Below, in pieces: positions 1-8,225 of a DNA stretch of 64,000 nucleotides. Source of the stretch: Nitrincola lacisaponensis (lineage in GTDB: Bacteria > Pseudomonadota > Gammaproteobacteria > Pseudomonadales > Balneatricaceae). The position numbers were made by a program, and so were the translations under genes. The notes beneath the pieces were generated by a model, which had not been told where the DNA came from, ran no database searches, and saw nothing but the letters and a program-made list of their open reading frames with translations. The first letter of the stretch is position 1, and every line of letters begins with the position of its first letter. Location of the stretch: contig NZ_JMSZ01000016.1 of assembly GCF_000691225.1 (NCBI RefSeq), forward strand, positions 124,001 to 188,000, read 5' to 3'.

Positions 1-384
1 CGGATGGCCCAGGTCGATACCGGTCCTGACGATGGGCAGGCGATTATCAGTATTTTTCGCAAACCCAAGGCAGATCAGTTTCCACTGTCGATTGCGATGC
101 TGGAGCGTCATCCGCACGGCTCTCAGGCGTTTATCCCTTTGCGGGGAAAACCGTTTTTGATCGTGGTGGCTCCGGCCGGTGATCGGCCTGACCCGCAACA
201 GATGCGCTTGTTCATCAGCAATGGTCAGCAGGGGGTCAATTATGCGCCAGGGGTGTGGCATCACCCGCTGATTGTGACCTGTGATGAAGATGAGCTGCTG
301 GTGGTAGACCGTGCGGGTCAACTTGCCAATTGTGATGAATATGCCTTTGACGCTGATCAGATCCATTGGATCGATTGGCCGTAA
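1..384 (+). CDS. allA: Ureidoglycolate lyase, 3' part (5' end outside window)
   Basis: This is the C-terminal ~127 residues of AllA, which splits ureidoglycolate into glyoxylate and urea in the cytoplasm at the end of allantoin breakdown. The family is about 160-170 aa, so roughly 40 residues are missing upstream and the Met at position 4 is internal. The family-typical GVWHHPL stretch, followed by a VVDRAG segment, is visible at bases 249-320. The stop is 12 bases before puuE, so the two genes are probably cotranscribed. Urea released here can feed the urease encoded at 16.6-22.3 kb, and glyoxylate can feed malate synthase G at 53.6 kb. Confidence 0.9.
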   Translation, partial: RMAQVDTGPDDGQAIISIFRKPKADQFPLSIAMLERHPHGSQAFIPLRGKPFLIVVAPAGDRPDPQQMRLFISNGQQGVNYAPGVWHHPLIVTCDEDELLVVDRAGQLANCDEYAFDADQIHWIDWP

Positions 385-396
385 GCAGGAGACGCT

Positions 397-1323
397 ATGC
401 GAAATACTCAGCCTTACCCCCGTGACCTGATAGGCTATGGTGCACAGCCACCACACCCACGCTGGCCCAATCAGGCACGTCTGGCATTAAACTTCGTGCT
501 CAATTATGAAGAAGGCGCCGAAATGTCGGTGCTGCATGGCGATGCGCATGCCGAGACGTTCCTGTCTGAAATTGCGGGAGCTTCACCCTATTCGGATCGC
601 CATCTGAGCATGGAGTCGATCTACGAATATGGATCGCGTGCCGGTGTCTGGCGTATTTTGCGCGAGTTCGAACGTCGCGGATTACCGATGACCATTTTTG
701 GGGTGGCCATGGCAATGGCGCGTCATCCCGAGGTCACGGCAGAATTTCAGCGGCTGGGATATGATATCTGTTGTCATGGATTGCGCTGGATTCACTATCA
801 GGAGATGCCTGAAGCCAAAGAACGTGCTCACCTTCAGGAAGCGATCCAGATTTTTGAATCCTTGACCGGGCAGTCACCGCTGGGCTGGTATACCGGCCGC
901 GACTCCCCCAATACCCGTCGCCTGGTGGTGGAGCAGGGTGGTTTTCTCTATGACTCTGACTATTACGGAGACGACCTGCCGTTCTGGACACAGGTGGAAA
1001 CAGCGGCAGGTGAGCGCAAGTCACATCTGGTGATTCCGTACACGCTGGACTGCAACGACATGCGTTTCTCTTCACCCACCGGGTTTGCTGAAGGTGAAGA
1101 TTTCTTCAACTATCTGCGCGACAGCTTTGATGTGCTTTATGCAGAAGGGGCAGAGGCTCCGAAAATGATGTCTGTTGGGTTGCATTGTCGCCTGGTCGGC
1201 AGACCTGGGCGCTTTCGCGCGCTGCAACGTTTTCTCGACTATGTGCAGCAGCACGAAGGGGTGTGGATTACCCGTCGAGAAGATATTGCACGCCACTGGA
1301 TCACAGAGCACCCAGCATCCTGA
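397..1323 (+). CDS. puuE: Allantoinase PuuE (polysaccharide-deacetylase fold)
   Basis: This 308-residue NodB-fold protein belongs to the PuuE type of allantoinase, which opens the allantoin ring to allantoate. It is unrelated to the amidohydrolase AllB. Family marks are NYEEGAE (about residues 38-44), CCHGLRWIHY (about 126-135) and TGRDSPNTRRLV (about 166-177). The ATG follows an AGGAG ribosome-binding site at about 387-391. It lies just behind allA, so ring opening and ureidoglycolate cleavage are in one transcription unit. The sequence shows no metal dependence. The family assignment is secure, and the substrate is inferred from the PuuE subfamily and the neighbour. Confidence 0.92.
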   Translation: MRNTQPYPRDLIGYGAQPPHPRWPNQARLALNFVLNYEEGAEMSVLHGDAHAETFLSEIAGASPYSDRHLSMESIYEYGSRAGVWRILREFERRGLPMTIFGVAMAMARHPEVTAEFQRLGYDICCHGLRWIHYQEMPEAKERAHLQEAIQIFESLTGQSPLGWYTGRDSPNTRRLVVEQGGFLYDSDYYGDDLPFWTQVETAAGERKSHLVIPYTLDCNDMRFSSPTGFAEGEDFFNYLRDSFDVLYAEGAEAPKMMSVGLHCRLVGRPGRFRALQRFLDYVQQHEGVWITRREDIARHWITEHPAS

Positions 1324-1328
1324 CCGGC

Positions 1329-2498
1329 TTACGCATTTGCTGGCTTGCGCATCCAGTGCCAGGCCAGCATGCCCGCCAATAATCCCCAAAAGGCACTGCC
1401 AATACCGAACAGGGTCATCCCGGATGCCGTTGCCAGAAAGGTAATGAGTGCTGCTTCACGGGTATCCGCATTGCCAACAGCAACGGATAGGCTGTTGCCG
1501 ATAGTGGATAGCAGCGCCAGACCTGCCAGCGTCAGTACCAGCGCCTGAGGGAAAGCAAAGAGCAGTGTGGCGACCGTGGCGGCAAGCAAACCGCTGATGA
1601 TATAAAAGATACTCGCTGCAATGGCGGCCGTGTAACGTCGTTGCTTATCCGGATGGGCTTCTTCGCTCATACAAATAGCGGCTGTGATCGCGGCCAGGTT
1701 GAGCGCAAATGCGCCCAGTGGGGCCAGAACTAATGTCGTGACACCGGTCCAGCTGATCAGAGGTGACAGCGGGGTTGAGTAGCCGGATGCCCGGATGACA
1801 GCAATGCCGGGCATATTTTGAGACGCCATGGTGACAATAAACAGCGGAATGCCGATGCCGATCAATGCGGTCAGTGAAAAACTGGGCAGCGTGAACACAG
1901 GAGTGGCCAACTGCCAGCGCACATTCTCCAGTTGCAGCAGGCCGCTGAGTGCAGCGATCAGTGTGCCGCCTGCCAGTACCAGCAAAATGGCATAGCGGGG
2001 TAGCCAGCGCTTAGCCAGCAGGTACAGCACAAACATGCCCAGAACCAGTAGCAGCTGTTCTTCGGCTGAGCTGAAGGCTGCCAGGCCGAACTGCAACAGG
2101 ACGCCTGCCAGCATTGCTGTCGCCAGCTCCTGAGGCAGGTATTTCATTATCCGCTCAAACAGCCCGGTGATGCCAAAGATGATCATCAGTAATGCACTGA
2201 ACATGAAAGCACCAATGGCTTCAGCCATACTGAAACCCGGCAGGCTGGTGACCAGCAGAGCGGCACCGGGGGTCGACCAGGCAGTCAGAATGGGGGCCCG
2301 ATAGCACAGCGTCAGTCCCAGCGTTGACAGACCCATGCCAATACCGAGCGCAAAAAACCAGGATGTCACCTCTGCCTGAGAGGCACCTGCTGCTGCGGCT
2401 GCCTGGAAGATAATTACGGCGGAGCTGGTGAAACCGACCAGAACAGCCACAAATCCAGCGGTGATGGATGACAGGGAAAAATCTTTGATCAGGTGCAT
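1329..2498 (-). CDS. BenE-family membrane transporter
   Basis: This is a 389-residue, very hydrophobic protein with about 12 membrane segments, of the BenE (benzoate/H+ symporter) family. The reading frame stays open upstream, but the start at base 2498 (MHLIKDFSL) gives the usual family length and begins just before the first membrane helix. The name BenE is historical. Here the gene is convergent with allA-puuE and divergent from an XRE-cupin regulator, with no aromatic-degradation genes in view. A purine or ureide substrate is therefore a reasonable guess, but it is only inference. Confidence 0.85.
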   Translation of the reverse strand: MHLIKDFSLSSITAGFVAVLVGFTSSAVIIFQAAAAAGASQAEVTSWFFALGIGMGLSTLGLTLCYRAPILTAWSTPGAALLVTSLPGFSMAEAIGAFMFSALLMIIFGITGLFERIMKYLPQELATAMLAGVLLQFGLAAFSSAEEQLLLVLGMFVLYLLAKRWLPRYAILLVLAGGTLIAALSGLLQLENVRWQLATPVFTLPSFSLTALIGIGIPLFIVTMASQNMPGIAVIRASGYSTPLSPLISWTGVTTLVLAPLGAFALNLAAITAAICMSEEAHPDKQRRYTAAIAASIFYIISGLLAATVATLLFAFPQALVLTLAGLALLSTIGNSLSVAVGNADTREAALITFLATASGMTLFGIGSAFWGLLAGMLAWHWMRKPANA

Positions 2499-2627
2499 CA
2501 AGCCGCTCCAGCGTGAAGGTACAGGTATCAAATGCGATGTGACAACGTGCGTTAAAACGCACAAATGGCAAGCATAGCACTCACTGGTTATACTGTATAG
2601 CGTCAATAAACAGCTGGGTGATAGCGA
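2499..2627. promoter_or_regulatory. Divergent promoter region BenE-family gene / XRE-cupin regulator
   Basis: This 129-base interval separates two divergent start codons, so it must carry both promoters. An A/T-rich stretch around 2583-2612 (ggttatactgtatag) contains TATACT- and TATAGC-like -10 candidates. No convincing dyad operator was picked out by eye. The regulator encoded at 2628 is the natural candidate to act here. Confidence 0.5.
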
Positions 2628-3185
2628 ATGGTGACAGTCACGCAACAACTGGGAAATCGACTTCGAGAGCTGCGTCAAGGGCGTGGCTGGAGTCTGGATC
2701 AGGCGGCTGAGGCCACTCAGGTGAGTAAGGCCATGCTGGGGCAGATTGAGCGTGGCGAGTCGAGTCCAACACTCGCTACCCTGTGGAAAATTGCTACTGG
2801 ATTTCGGGTGTCGTTTACCTGGCTGGTCAGTGGATTGTCCTTTAATCCGGGGTTGCTGGAGAAAGGGGAGCGCTTGCAGCACCTGTCAACGACCCAGGAT
2901 CTTGAGCTGGTGGTACGCTTTCCGTTTGATCCTGCGGTTGGTTTTGAATGGGTCGAGTTAACCTTGGCACCGGGTGCGCAATCCATGTCTGATGCACATG
3001 AACCTGGCGTTACTGAGCATTTGCTGGTTATTCAGGGTGTACTGGAGTTACAGCTGGATGGTCAGTGGCACCGGTATGAAACAGGTGATACCGTCCGTTT
3101 TGATGCCAATCAGCCACACGGTTACCGAAATCCCGGTCCGGATCTGCTGGTGTTTGAGGATGTGATCCATTATCGGGGTGTTTAG
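2628..3185 (+). CDS. XRE-family regulator with C-terminal cupin domain
   Basis: The 185-residue protein has an N-terminal helix-turn-helix of the XRE type (about residues 8-62, with LDQAAEATQVSKAMLGQIERG). A C-terminal double-stranded beta-helix (cupin) domain follows (about 105-180, with EHLLVIQGVLEL and DANQPHGYRN). In this architecture the cupin usually binds a small molecule that controls DNA binding. It is divergent from the BenE-family transporter and probably regulates it. The gene ends directly against the AraC-type gene on the other strand, with no visible terminator between them. Confidence 0.9.
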   Translation: MVTVTQQLGNRLRELRQGRGWSLDQAAEATQVSKAMLGQIERGESSPTLATLWKIATGFRVSFTWLVSGLSFNPGLLEKGERLQHLSTTQDLELVVRFPFDPAVGFEWVELTLAPGAQSMSDAHEPGVTEHLLVIQGVLELQLDGQWHRYETGDTVRFDANQPHGYRNPGPDLLVFEDVIHYRGV

Positions 3186-4082
3186 TCAGTTATCCTGTGG
3201 GCGATGTTTTATCTGAGCTTGACGCAGGTGTGATGGTGGAAACCCGCGGAACTGACGAAAGCGGTTTGAAAAATGACTGGATGAGCTGAATCCGCATTGT
3301 TGGGCAATGTCAGTCAAAGACTTGTCTGTCTGTTGCAGTAACCTTTCTGCATTGAGTAAGCGCCGCTGCAAAACGTATTGATGTGGCGAAATCCCCAGAC
3401 TCTGGCTGAACATTCTGGAAAAATGGTATTCGCTCAGGCATGCCTGCTCGGCCAGGTCGCGCAACAGTAGAGGTTGATCCAGACAGGCTTCGATATGCTC
3501 CTGAACACGCCGCAGTTGGCTGGGTGACAGTCCGCCGGTGACGCGTGGCAACTGCCATTGGCATTGTGTATAGGTTCTGAGCAGGTGTATCAACAAAAGG
3601 TTGCTGGCACTGCTGAGCGCCAGCTGATGGCTGGATTCCTGCCAGTCAAGTGTCAGTAGAAACTGCTGGTAGAGTGCTGTAATACTGGTATCTTCAGCAA
3701 AGTAGTGTTCATTCAGCTGCAGGGTGGAGGGTACTTTGTCCCATATTTGCTCTGCCAAATTGAGCAGGTGCTGGTCGGTGAAGTACAGGTGAACAAATTC
3801 CAGCGGTCCCCGTACATCCCAGGCGCTTTCGAGTCCCTTGGGCATCAGGCAGAAACGTCCCGGTGCTCCACCATTCCGCCAGCCGCCGGGTGTACGTCTG
3901 TAGCACTCCAGGCCATCGGCAACATACAGGCTTAACGTATGATGGCTGGGACACTCCAGCTCGATCAGATCATGATTGTTGTGCCAGTGTGCCAATCCCA
4001 GGTCATTACTGAGCTTGGCATCGGCCTTGAGAACGGGCTTGTGCCTGAGCATTTGCTCAATGACTTGGTAATGGGCTGACAT
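3186..4082 (-). CDS. AraC-family transcriptional regulator
   Basis: This 298-residue protein has an N-terminal cupin-like ligand domain and a C-terminal AraC double helix-turn-helix (about residues 195-290). The typical pieces LSEYHFSRMFSQSLG, SPHQYVLQRR and IAQQCGFSSSSHFSNRFR are visible. An AGGAGG-like site lies directly upstream of the ATG (tttcctcc on the + strand at 4083-4092). The divergent neighbour is an EamA-family exporter 186 bases away, so this regulator may control that exporter. The effector is unknown. Confidence 0.9.
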   Translation of the reverse strand: MSAHYQVIEQMLRHKPVLKADAKLSNDLGLAHWHNNHDLIELECPSHHTLSLYVADGLECYRRTPGGWRNGGAPGRFCLMPKGLESAWDVRGPLEFVHLYFTDQHLLNLAEQIWDKVPSTLQLNEHYFAEDTSITALYQQFLLTLDWQESSHQLALSSASNLLLIHLLRTYTQCQWQLPRVTGGLSPSQLRRVQEHIEACLDQPLLLRDLAEQACLSEYHFSRMFSQSLGISPHQYVLQRRLLNAERLLQQTDKSLTDIAQQCGFSSSSHFSNRFRQFRGFPPSHLRQAQIKHRPQDN

Positions 4083-4268
4083 ATTTCCTCCTGATCGTCA
4101 TCTTTGGATAGTAATCAGCCGCGTACGTCTTGCCAAGTCAGCAAAATGGAGCTGCCGTAAAAATGCGCAAGAATGTGCAAGTACCTGCTGAGAAACTGCA
4201 AGCGGTTAAGCGTTTCTCCGGGCAAAATGCTGAGCTGCAACAGATAACTGGCAGTTCGGGGAAGACGA

Positions 4269-5159
4269 ATGAATGCATTACTGTACATCACCACGGTACT
4301 GATTTGGGGAACCACCTGGATAGCCATAGCTTTTCAGTTGGGTGAAGTGCCTGTGACCTTGTCGGTTTTTTATCGCTTCGCACTGGCTGGTGCGATACTG
4401 CTGGCGTGCCTTGCCCTGCTGGGCAGGCTTCGGCGGATAGCTGGTAAGGACCATCTTTTTTGCGTGCTTCAGGGAATGTGTGTCTTTTGTTTTAACTTTT
4501 TGTTGTTTTATACCGCGACCCACTACGTCACCTCGGGATTGATCTCAGTGGTGTTTTCGATGGCAGTACTGTTTAACGCAATCAATAGTGCACTGTTTTT
4601 TCGAATCGCGATTACACCACGTATCTATCTTGCAAACGGGATAGGTTTGTCGGGCATGCTGTTATTGTTCTGGCCAGATTTGATTAGTGACGGGTTTAAT
4701 CCTGAGGTGCTGTTTGGGATGGCGTGCGCCTTCCTCGGCACCTACGGTTTCTCTCTCGGTAATATGATCAGTTTGCGTCATCAGCGTAAGGGCCTGGATC
4801 TTTTGTCCACCAATGCTTATGCCATGAGTTATGGGGCCTTGACCCTGCTGTGTATTGTATTGGTCAGTGGAACTCCCTTCGTGCTGGATACCCGGATGAG
4901 CTATTTGGGCGCATTATTCTATCTGGCCGTGTTTGGTTCTGTTATAGGGTTTGGGGCTTACTTTGCGCTGGTTGGACGCATAGGTGCAGGTCCTGCCGCT
5001 TATGCGACATTGCTGTTTCCATTGGTTGCACTGAGTATTTCGACTGTGTACGAAGGCTATGTCTGGAGCTTTTCTGCACTGACTGGTCTGGTCATGATCT
5101 TGCTTGGCAATGCAGTGATGTTTGTTAAGTGGCCTGTGCCAGTAAACGTCGCGAAGTGA
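4269..5159 (+). CDS. EamA/DMT-family permease
   Basis: The 296-residue protein has about ten predicted membrane helices in two EamA repeats, as in drug/metabolite transporters that export amino acids or other metabolites. The start is supported by GGGGAAG at about 4257-4263. It is divergent from the AraC-type regulator. Its last 35 bases overlap the 3' end of the convergent TDT-family gene, which is unusual for two membrane proteins and excludes a terminator between them. The substrate cannot be read from sequence. Confidence 0.87.
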   Translation: MNALLYITTVLIWGTTWIAIAFQLGEVPVTLSVFYRFALAGAILLACLALLGRLRRIAGKDHLFCVLQGMCVFCFNFLLFYTATHYVTSGLISVVFSMAVLFNAINSALFFRIAITPRIYLANGIGLSGMLLLFWPDLISDGFNPEVLFGMACAFLGTYGFSLGNMISLRHQRKGLDLLSTNAYAMSYGALTLLCIVLVSGTPFVLDTRMSYLGALFYLAVFGSVIGFGAYFALVGRIGAGPAAYATLLFPLVALSISTVYEGYVWSFSALTGLVMILLGNAVMFVKWPVPVNVAK

Positions 5160-6096
5160 TCGCGTAGAAGTACACATAGCGAACAATGACGTATCCGACC
5201 ACGAACGTGGCAATTGTCAACTGAGTACTGGCCAGAATTCCGGACAGCTGTATGACGGTTGAATCCAGTCCCCACGCGATACACTGGGCCTGTAGCTTGA
5301 ACATGGCAGTGGCACCTATGACCAGCGGGAAGGTAAACGCAGCATAGCCCGGGCTGAATGGCAAGCGTAACAGGCGTCGTCCCAGGCGATAAATGGTGGC
5401 CGTTTTCAGCAGTGACAGGGCTGTCAGCAGTGCGACGAATCCCGGAGCGGGAGTGTCTGTCACCGTCAGGTATCCGGCTAGACAGACACTGGCAGGTGCG
5501 GCGAGGATCGCCAGAGTTGGCTTGGCGTTGTCTGGCAGTTCACTGCAGCCTAGCAAGCGATAGAGCATCCAGGGCAACAGCGCCGCATAGCACACAAGTC
5601 CGAACCAGAAAATGGCGTGTGCCAGTGGCTGAAACGCGGCTGTTGGATAACAGATGGCGGCAACGATGATACCGACAGGTGGTACAAACCAGCTGGGAAC
5701 CATATCCGTCAGTGAGAAGGATTGGCATCGGTGGTATATAAAAATCACCAGAAAGGTCAGATGTATCGCTATGGCCAGCAGCCAGAGTGTCATGGCAAAT
5801 CGGGGCAGAGCCGTCTGCAGCGACAGGGTGATCACCATCAGGGTCATGGCAAAGGTTGGTGTCACACTGCCGACCACAGGGTGCTGCAATTCCTGCAGCA
5901 GTCGTTTGGGGTACAGCGCAAACTTTCCGCTCAGAAGCAGTAGTAACGCCGTGGCCAGTATGGCTGCCGCTGCAGGTATCAGAGCCTTGTCCGGAACAAC
6001 AAAGTGCCAGCTATACCCCAGGCTGGCGATGCCCAGGGCGAGTCCTGCCAGAGGTGTCGGTACGGCGGCCAAACCCTGGCGCAGTCTGTTTCGCAT
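5125..6096 (-). CDS. TDT/SLAC1-family transporter (TehA-like)
   Basis: The 323-residue membrane protein has about ten helices and resembles the tellurite-resistance/dicarboxylate transporter (TDT) family, which includes TehA, SLAC1-type anion channels and sulfite exporters. Recognisable parts are PTPLAGLALGIASLG near the N terminus, HPVVGSVTPTFAM, and WFVPPVGIIVAA. The gene is divergent from a LysR regulator at 6258, which probably controls it. It shares 35 bases with the convergent EamA gene. The ion transported is not determinable here; sulfite or another small anion is possible. Confidence 0.8.
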   Translation of the reverse strand: MRNRLRQGLAAVPTPLAGLALGIASLGYSWHFVVPDKALIPAAAAILATALLLLLSGKFALYPKRLLQELQHPVVGSVTPTFAMTLMVITLSLQTALPRFAMTLWLLAIAIHLTFLVIFIYHRCQSFSLTDMVPSWFVPPVGIIVAAICYPTAAFQPLAHAIFWFGLVCYAALLPWMLYRLLGCSELPDNAKPTLAILAAPASVCLAGYLTVTDTPAPGFVALLTALSLLKTATIYRLGRRLLRLPFSPGYAAFTFPLVIGATAMFKLQAQCIAWGLDSTVIQLSGILASTQLTIATFVVGYVIVRYVYFYAITSRRLLAQAT

Positions 6097-6257
6097 AGCC
6101 TGACTCCAGATTGCCGGTTAACAGTCAGACTATGGTAAAAACAATGGTGTGATTATAAAATCTAAATGTTTTTTACATATTGTTTAGTTTTTATAAACAC
6201 CTTCTCATCAGCAGCGATAGCGCCACTTAACGTATTGCTGCCAGCAGGGTTTACAGC

Positions 6258-7166
6258 GTGCGAATTACATTACAGCAGATTCGGGTGTTTGCGGCGGTTG
6301 CCCGCCATGGCAACTTAACGGCCGCGGCGGCAGCGTTGTACCTGACCAAGGGCGCAGTGTCCCAGTCACTGCAGCAGCTTGAAAGCCATCTGGATACCCC
6401 GCTGTTTGATCGTGTACACCCCCGGTTGCAGCTAAATCAACAGGGCAGGCGTCTCTTGCCGATGGCCGATGAGTTAATTGAGCGGGTGGGTGATATTGAG
6501 CATCTGTTTGGTCAGCGGGCGGATAATTTGGGTGCGCTGCATATTGGTGCCAGTCAGACTATCGGTAATTACCTGCTGCCGCACCTATTGGCTGAGCAGG
6601 GTGTCAATCAGCATCAGTCCACCCAGGTTACCGTGACCAATACACAAAACTTGTGTCAGATGCTGATGAATTTTGAGCTGGATATGGCACTGATTGAAGG
6701 GCAACACACCTATCAGGAACTGGTCACGACCCCCTGGATTCAGGATACCATGATCATGATTGCCGCGGTTGACCATCCGTTGGCCCAGCGCCAGTCGCTG
6801 AGTCTGGATGATCTGAATCATCAGGCCTGGGTCTTGAGAGAAGCGGCATCGGGCAGTCGTCAGCAATTCGAGCGACGTGTGCGACCAGAGCTGCAACAGA
6901 TTGACTCGGTACTGGAACTGAGCAGTCTGGAGTCGGTGTTACTGGCGGTGGAGCGCGGACTGGGGATCAGCTTTATTTCCAATCTGGCCGCTCAGGACAA
7001 GTTATCGATGGGGCGTATTCGTGCCTTGAACATCACTCAGCGCTTTCCGCGGCAGTTGCACCTGGTCTGGCACAAACAAAAATACCTGACTGGGCGATTG
7101 CAGTTTTTTTGTGAGTTTCTTCAGCAGTGGGGTGCCAGTCAGGGTCAGGGTTCATCGCCTGAGTGA
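6258..7166 (+). CDS. LysR-family transcriptional regulator
   Basis: The 302-residue protein has the LysR winged helix at residues 1-60 (LQQIRVFAAVARHGNLTAAAAALYLTKGAVSQSLQQLE) and a periplasmic-binding-like effector domain. The start is GTG at 6258, the only suitably placed start before the helix-turn-helix. The 161-base divergent space to the TDT-family transporter is A/T rich (about 6150-6200), as expected for a LysR-controlled promoter pair. The 3' end overlaps the convergent racemase gene by 15 bases. Confidence 0.9.
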   Translation: MRITLQQIRVFAAVARHGNLTAAAAALYLTKGAVSQSLQQLESHLDTPLFDRVHPRLQLNQQGRRLLPMADELIERVGDIEHLFGQRADNLGALHIGASQTIGNYLLPHLLAEQGVNQHQSTQVTVTNTQNLCQMLMNFELDMALIEGQHTYQELVTTPWIQDTMIMIAAVDHPLAQRQSLSLDDLNHQAWVLREAASGSRQQFERRVRPELQQIDSVLELSSLESVLLAVERGLGISFISNLAAQDKLSMGRIRALNITQRFPRQLHLVWHKQKYLTGRLQFFCEFLQQWGASQGQGSSPE

Positions 7167-7883
7167 ACGGGCCCAGCCGCTGTAGACTTTGGTGAGTGGC
7201 GGCGCATAGCTTCCCTGTTTCCCGGTTGAAAGTCCGCAGCGTATCAGCATTTCGGCCAGGCCCAGAGCGCTGGCGACGCCATCAATAACTGGAATGCCCA
7301 GTGCATGAGTCAGGTTTTTCTGTAGATCTGCCATCCCGGCACAGCCTAGCACAATAGCGTCGGCCTTATCTTGCTGCACTGCTTTATGGCAGGCTTCCAG
7401 AATACGGCGATAGGCATCGGATTCCGGGTTGTGCAGATCAAGAACAGCGATATCAACCGCGCGTACGCTGCTGCACTGGTGTTCCATGCCATATTTGACC
7501 AACAAGTGTTCGGTCATTGCCACTGTGCGACAGAGGCTGGTGACAACGCTGAATCGGTGGCCCAGCAGAGTGGCAGTATGCATGGCCGCTTCCGCGATAC
7601 CGATGACCGGGGCCTGTGCGACTTCACGTGCAGCGTCCAGGCCAGGATCACCGAAACAGGCAATGATGTGGGCCTGGCATCCTGCTGCTTCTCCCTGACA
7701 GACCTGTTCAACCACACCGGTCGCCGCGACCAGTTCATCCAGATAACCTTCAATTGAGGCAACACCTGTTTCCGGGTGTACACAACGTAGTTGTGTGTCC
7801 GGTGCTGCGACTGCCTGAGCGGCATTACCAATGCAGTGTGTCATGGAACTGGATGTGTTTGGGTTGATGAGATTGATCAGCAT
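7152..7883 (-). CDS. Asp/Glu/hydantoin racemase family, probably allantoin or hydantoin racemase
   Basis: The 243-residue protein belongs to the aspartate/glutamate/hydantoin racemase superfamily. It keeps both cysteine motifs used as the acid/base pair: CFGDPG near residue 75 and VLGCAGM near residue 180. It begins with INPNTSSSM, typical of HyuE/HpxA-type proteins. HpxA-type members interconvert the allantoin enantiomers. With allA and puuE 6 kb away, allantoin racemase is the favoured reading, and 5-substituted hydantoins are the alternative. It is divergent from a peptide-family ABC operon, and the shared intergenic region carries repeated TTTTGTAT boxes. Confidence 0.82.
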   Translation of the reverse strand: MLINLINPNTSSSMTHCIGNAAQAVAAPDTQLRCVHPETGVASIEGYLDELVAATGVVEQVCQGEAAGCQAHIIACFGDPGLDAAREVAQAPVIGIAEAAMHTATLLGHRFSVVTSLCRTVAMTEHLLVKYGMEHQCSSVRAVDIAVLDLHNPESDAYRRILEACHKAVQQDKADAIVLGCAGMADLQKNLTHALGIPVIDGVASALGLAEMLIRCGLSTGKQGSYAPPLTKVYSGWARSLRR

Positions 7884-8007
7884 TGTTTCTGCCTTTTGTA
7901 TACATTAATTAAATTTAAGATATACAAAAAAAATAAAAGTTCCTAGTGTCTGGGTTAAAAATCTCTTGGGGATAGCTAGTCTGATAGTGCTTCAATCAGC
8001 GAGTTTA

Positions 8008-8024
8008 TGCACGGTTTTTGTGCG
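8008..8024 (+). promoter_or_regulatory. NtrC-like dyad upstream of ABC operon
   Basis: The 17-mer TGCACGGTTTTTGTGCG matches 9 of the 12 defined positions of the NtrC consensus TGCACC-N5-GGTGCA. It lies about 170 bases upstream of the sigma-54-like promoter at 8176, a usual enhancer distance. Taken alone it is moderate evidence. Confidence 0.5.
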
Positions 8025-8175
8025 TTTCAGCCAGATTGGAGTCTGAAGTGGTGCAATGTTTTGAGATTTTTGCCTGGGTTTTAATGTATTTTTTTGTATT
8101 CTGTTTTGTATACAGCATGAGTAAATCAATGTTTTTATTGTGTACAGATGAAAATACAAAATTGATTACGGTTTT

Positions 8176-8191
8176 TGGCACGTAGTATGCA
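8176..8191 (+). promoter_or_regulatory. Sigma-54 promoter for peptide-family ABC operon
   Basis: TGGCACGTAGTATGCA matches the -24/-12 consensus TGGCACRNNNNTTGCW at every defined position but one (TTGC is ATGC), with correct GG-to-GC spacing. It ends 34 bases before the start codon, leaving room for a short leader with CAGGAG at about 8213-8218. Confidence 0.7.
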
Positions 8192-8225
8192 AAAGATTCT
8201 GTAACTCACACACAGGAGCGTCGTT

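Larger units (their letters stand above)
7884..8225. promoter_or_regulatory. 342-base divergent control region with five TTTTGTAT boxes
   Basis: This A/T-rich interval separates the racemase from the ABC operon and contains no gene. The octamer TTTTGTAT occurs five times. It is on the + strand at 7894-7901, 8092-8099 and 8104-8111, and on the - strand at 7922-7929 and 8154-8161. The copies at 7894 and 8104 extend to the identical 11-mer TTTTGTATACA, which holds the palindrome TGTATACA. The 8092 and 8104 copies are in tandem with a 12-base period. The likely binder is the GntR regulator encoded at 13864, the last gene of the cluster. Confidence 0.7.
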
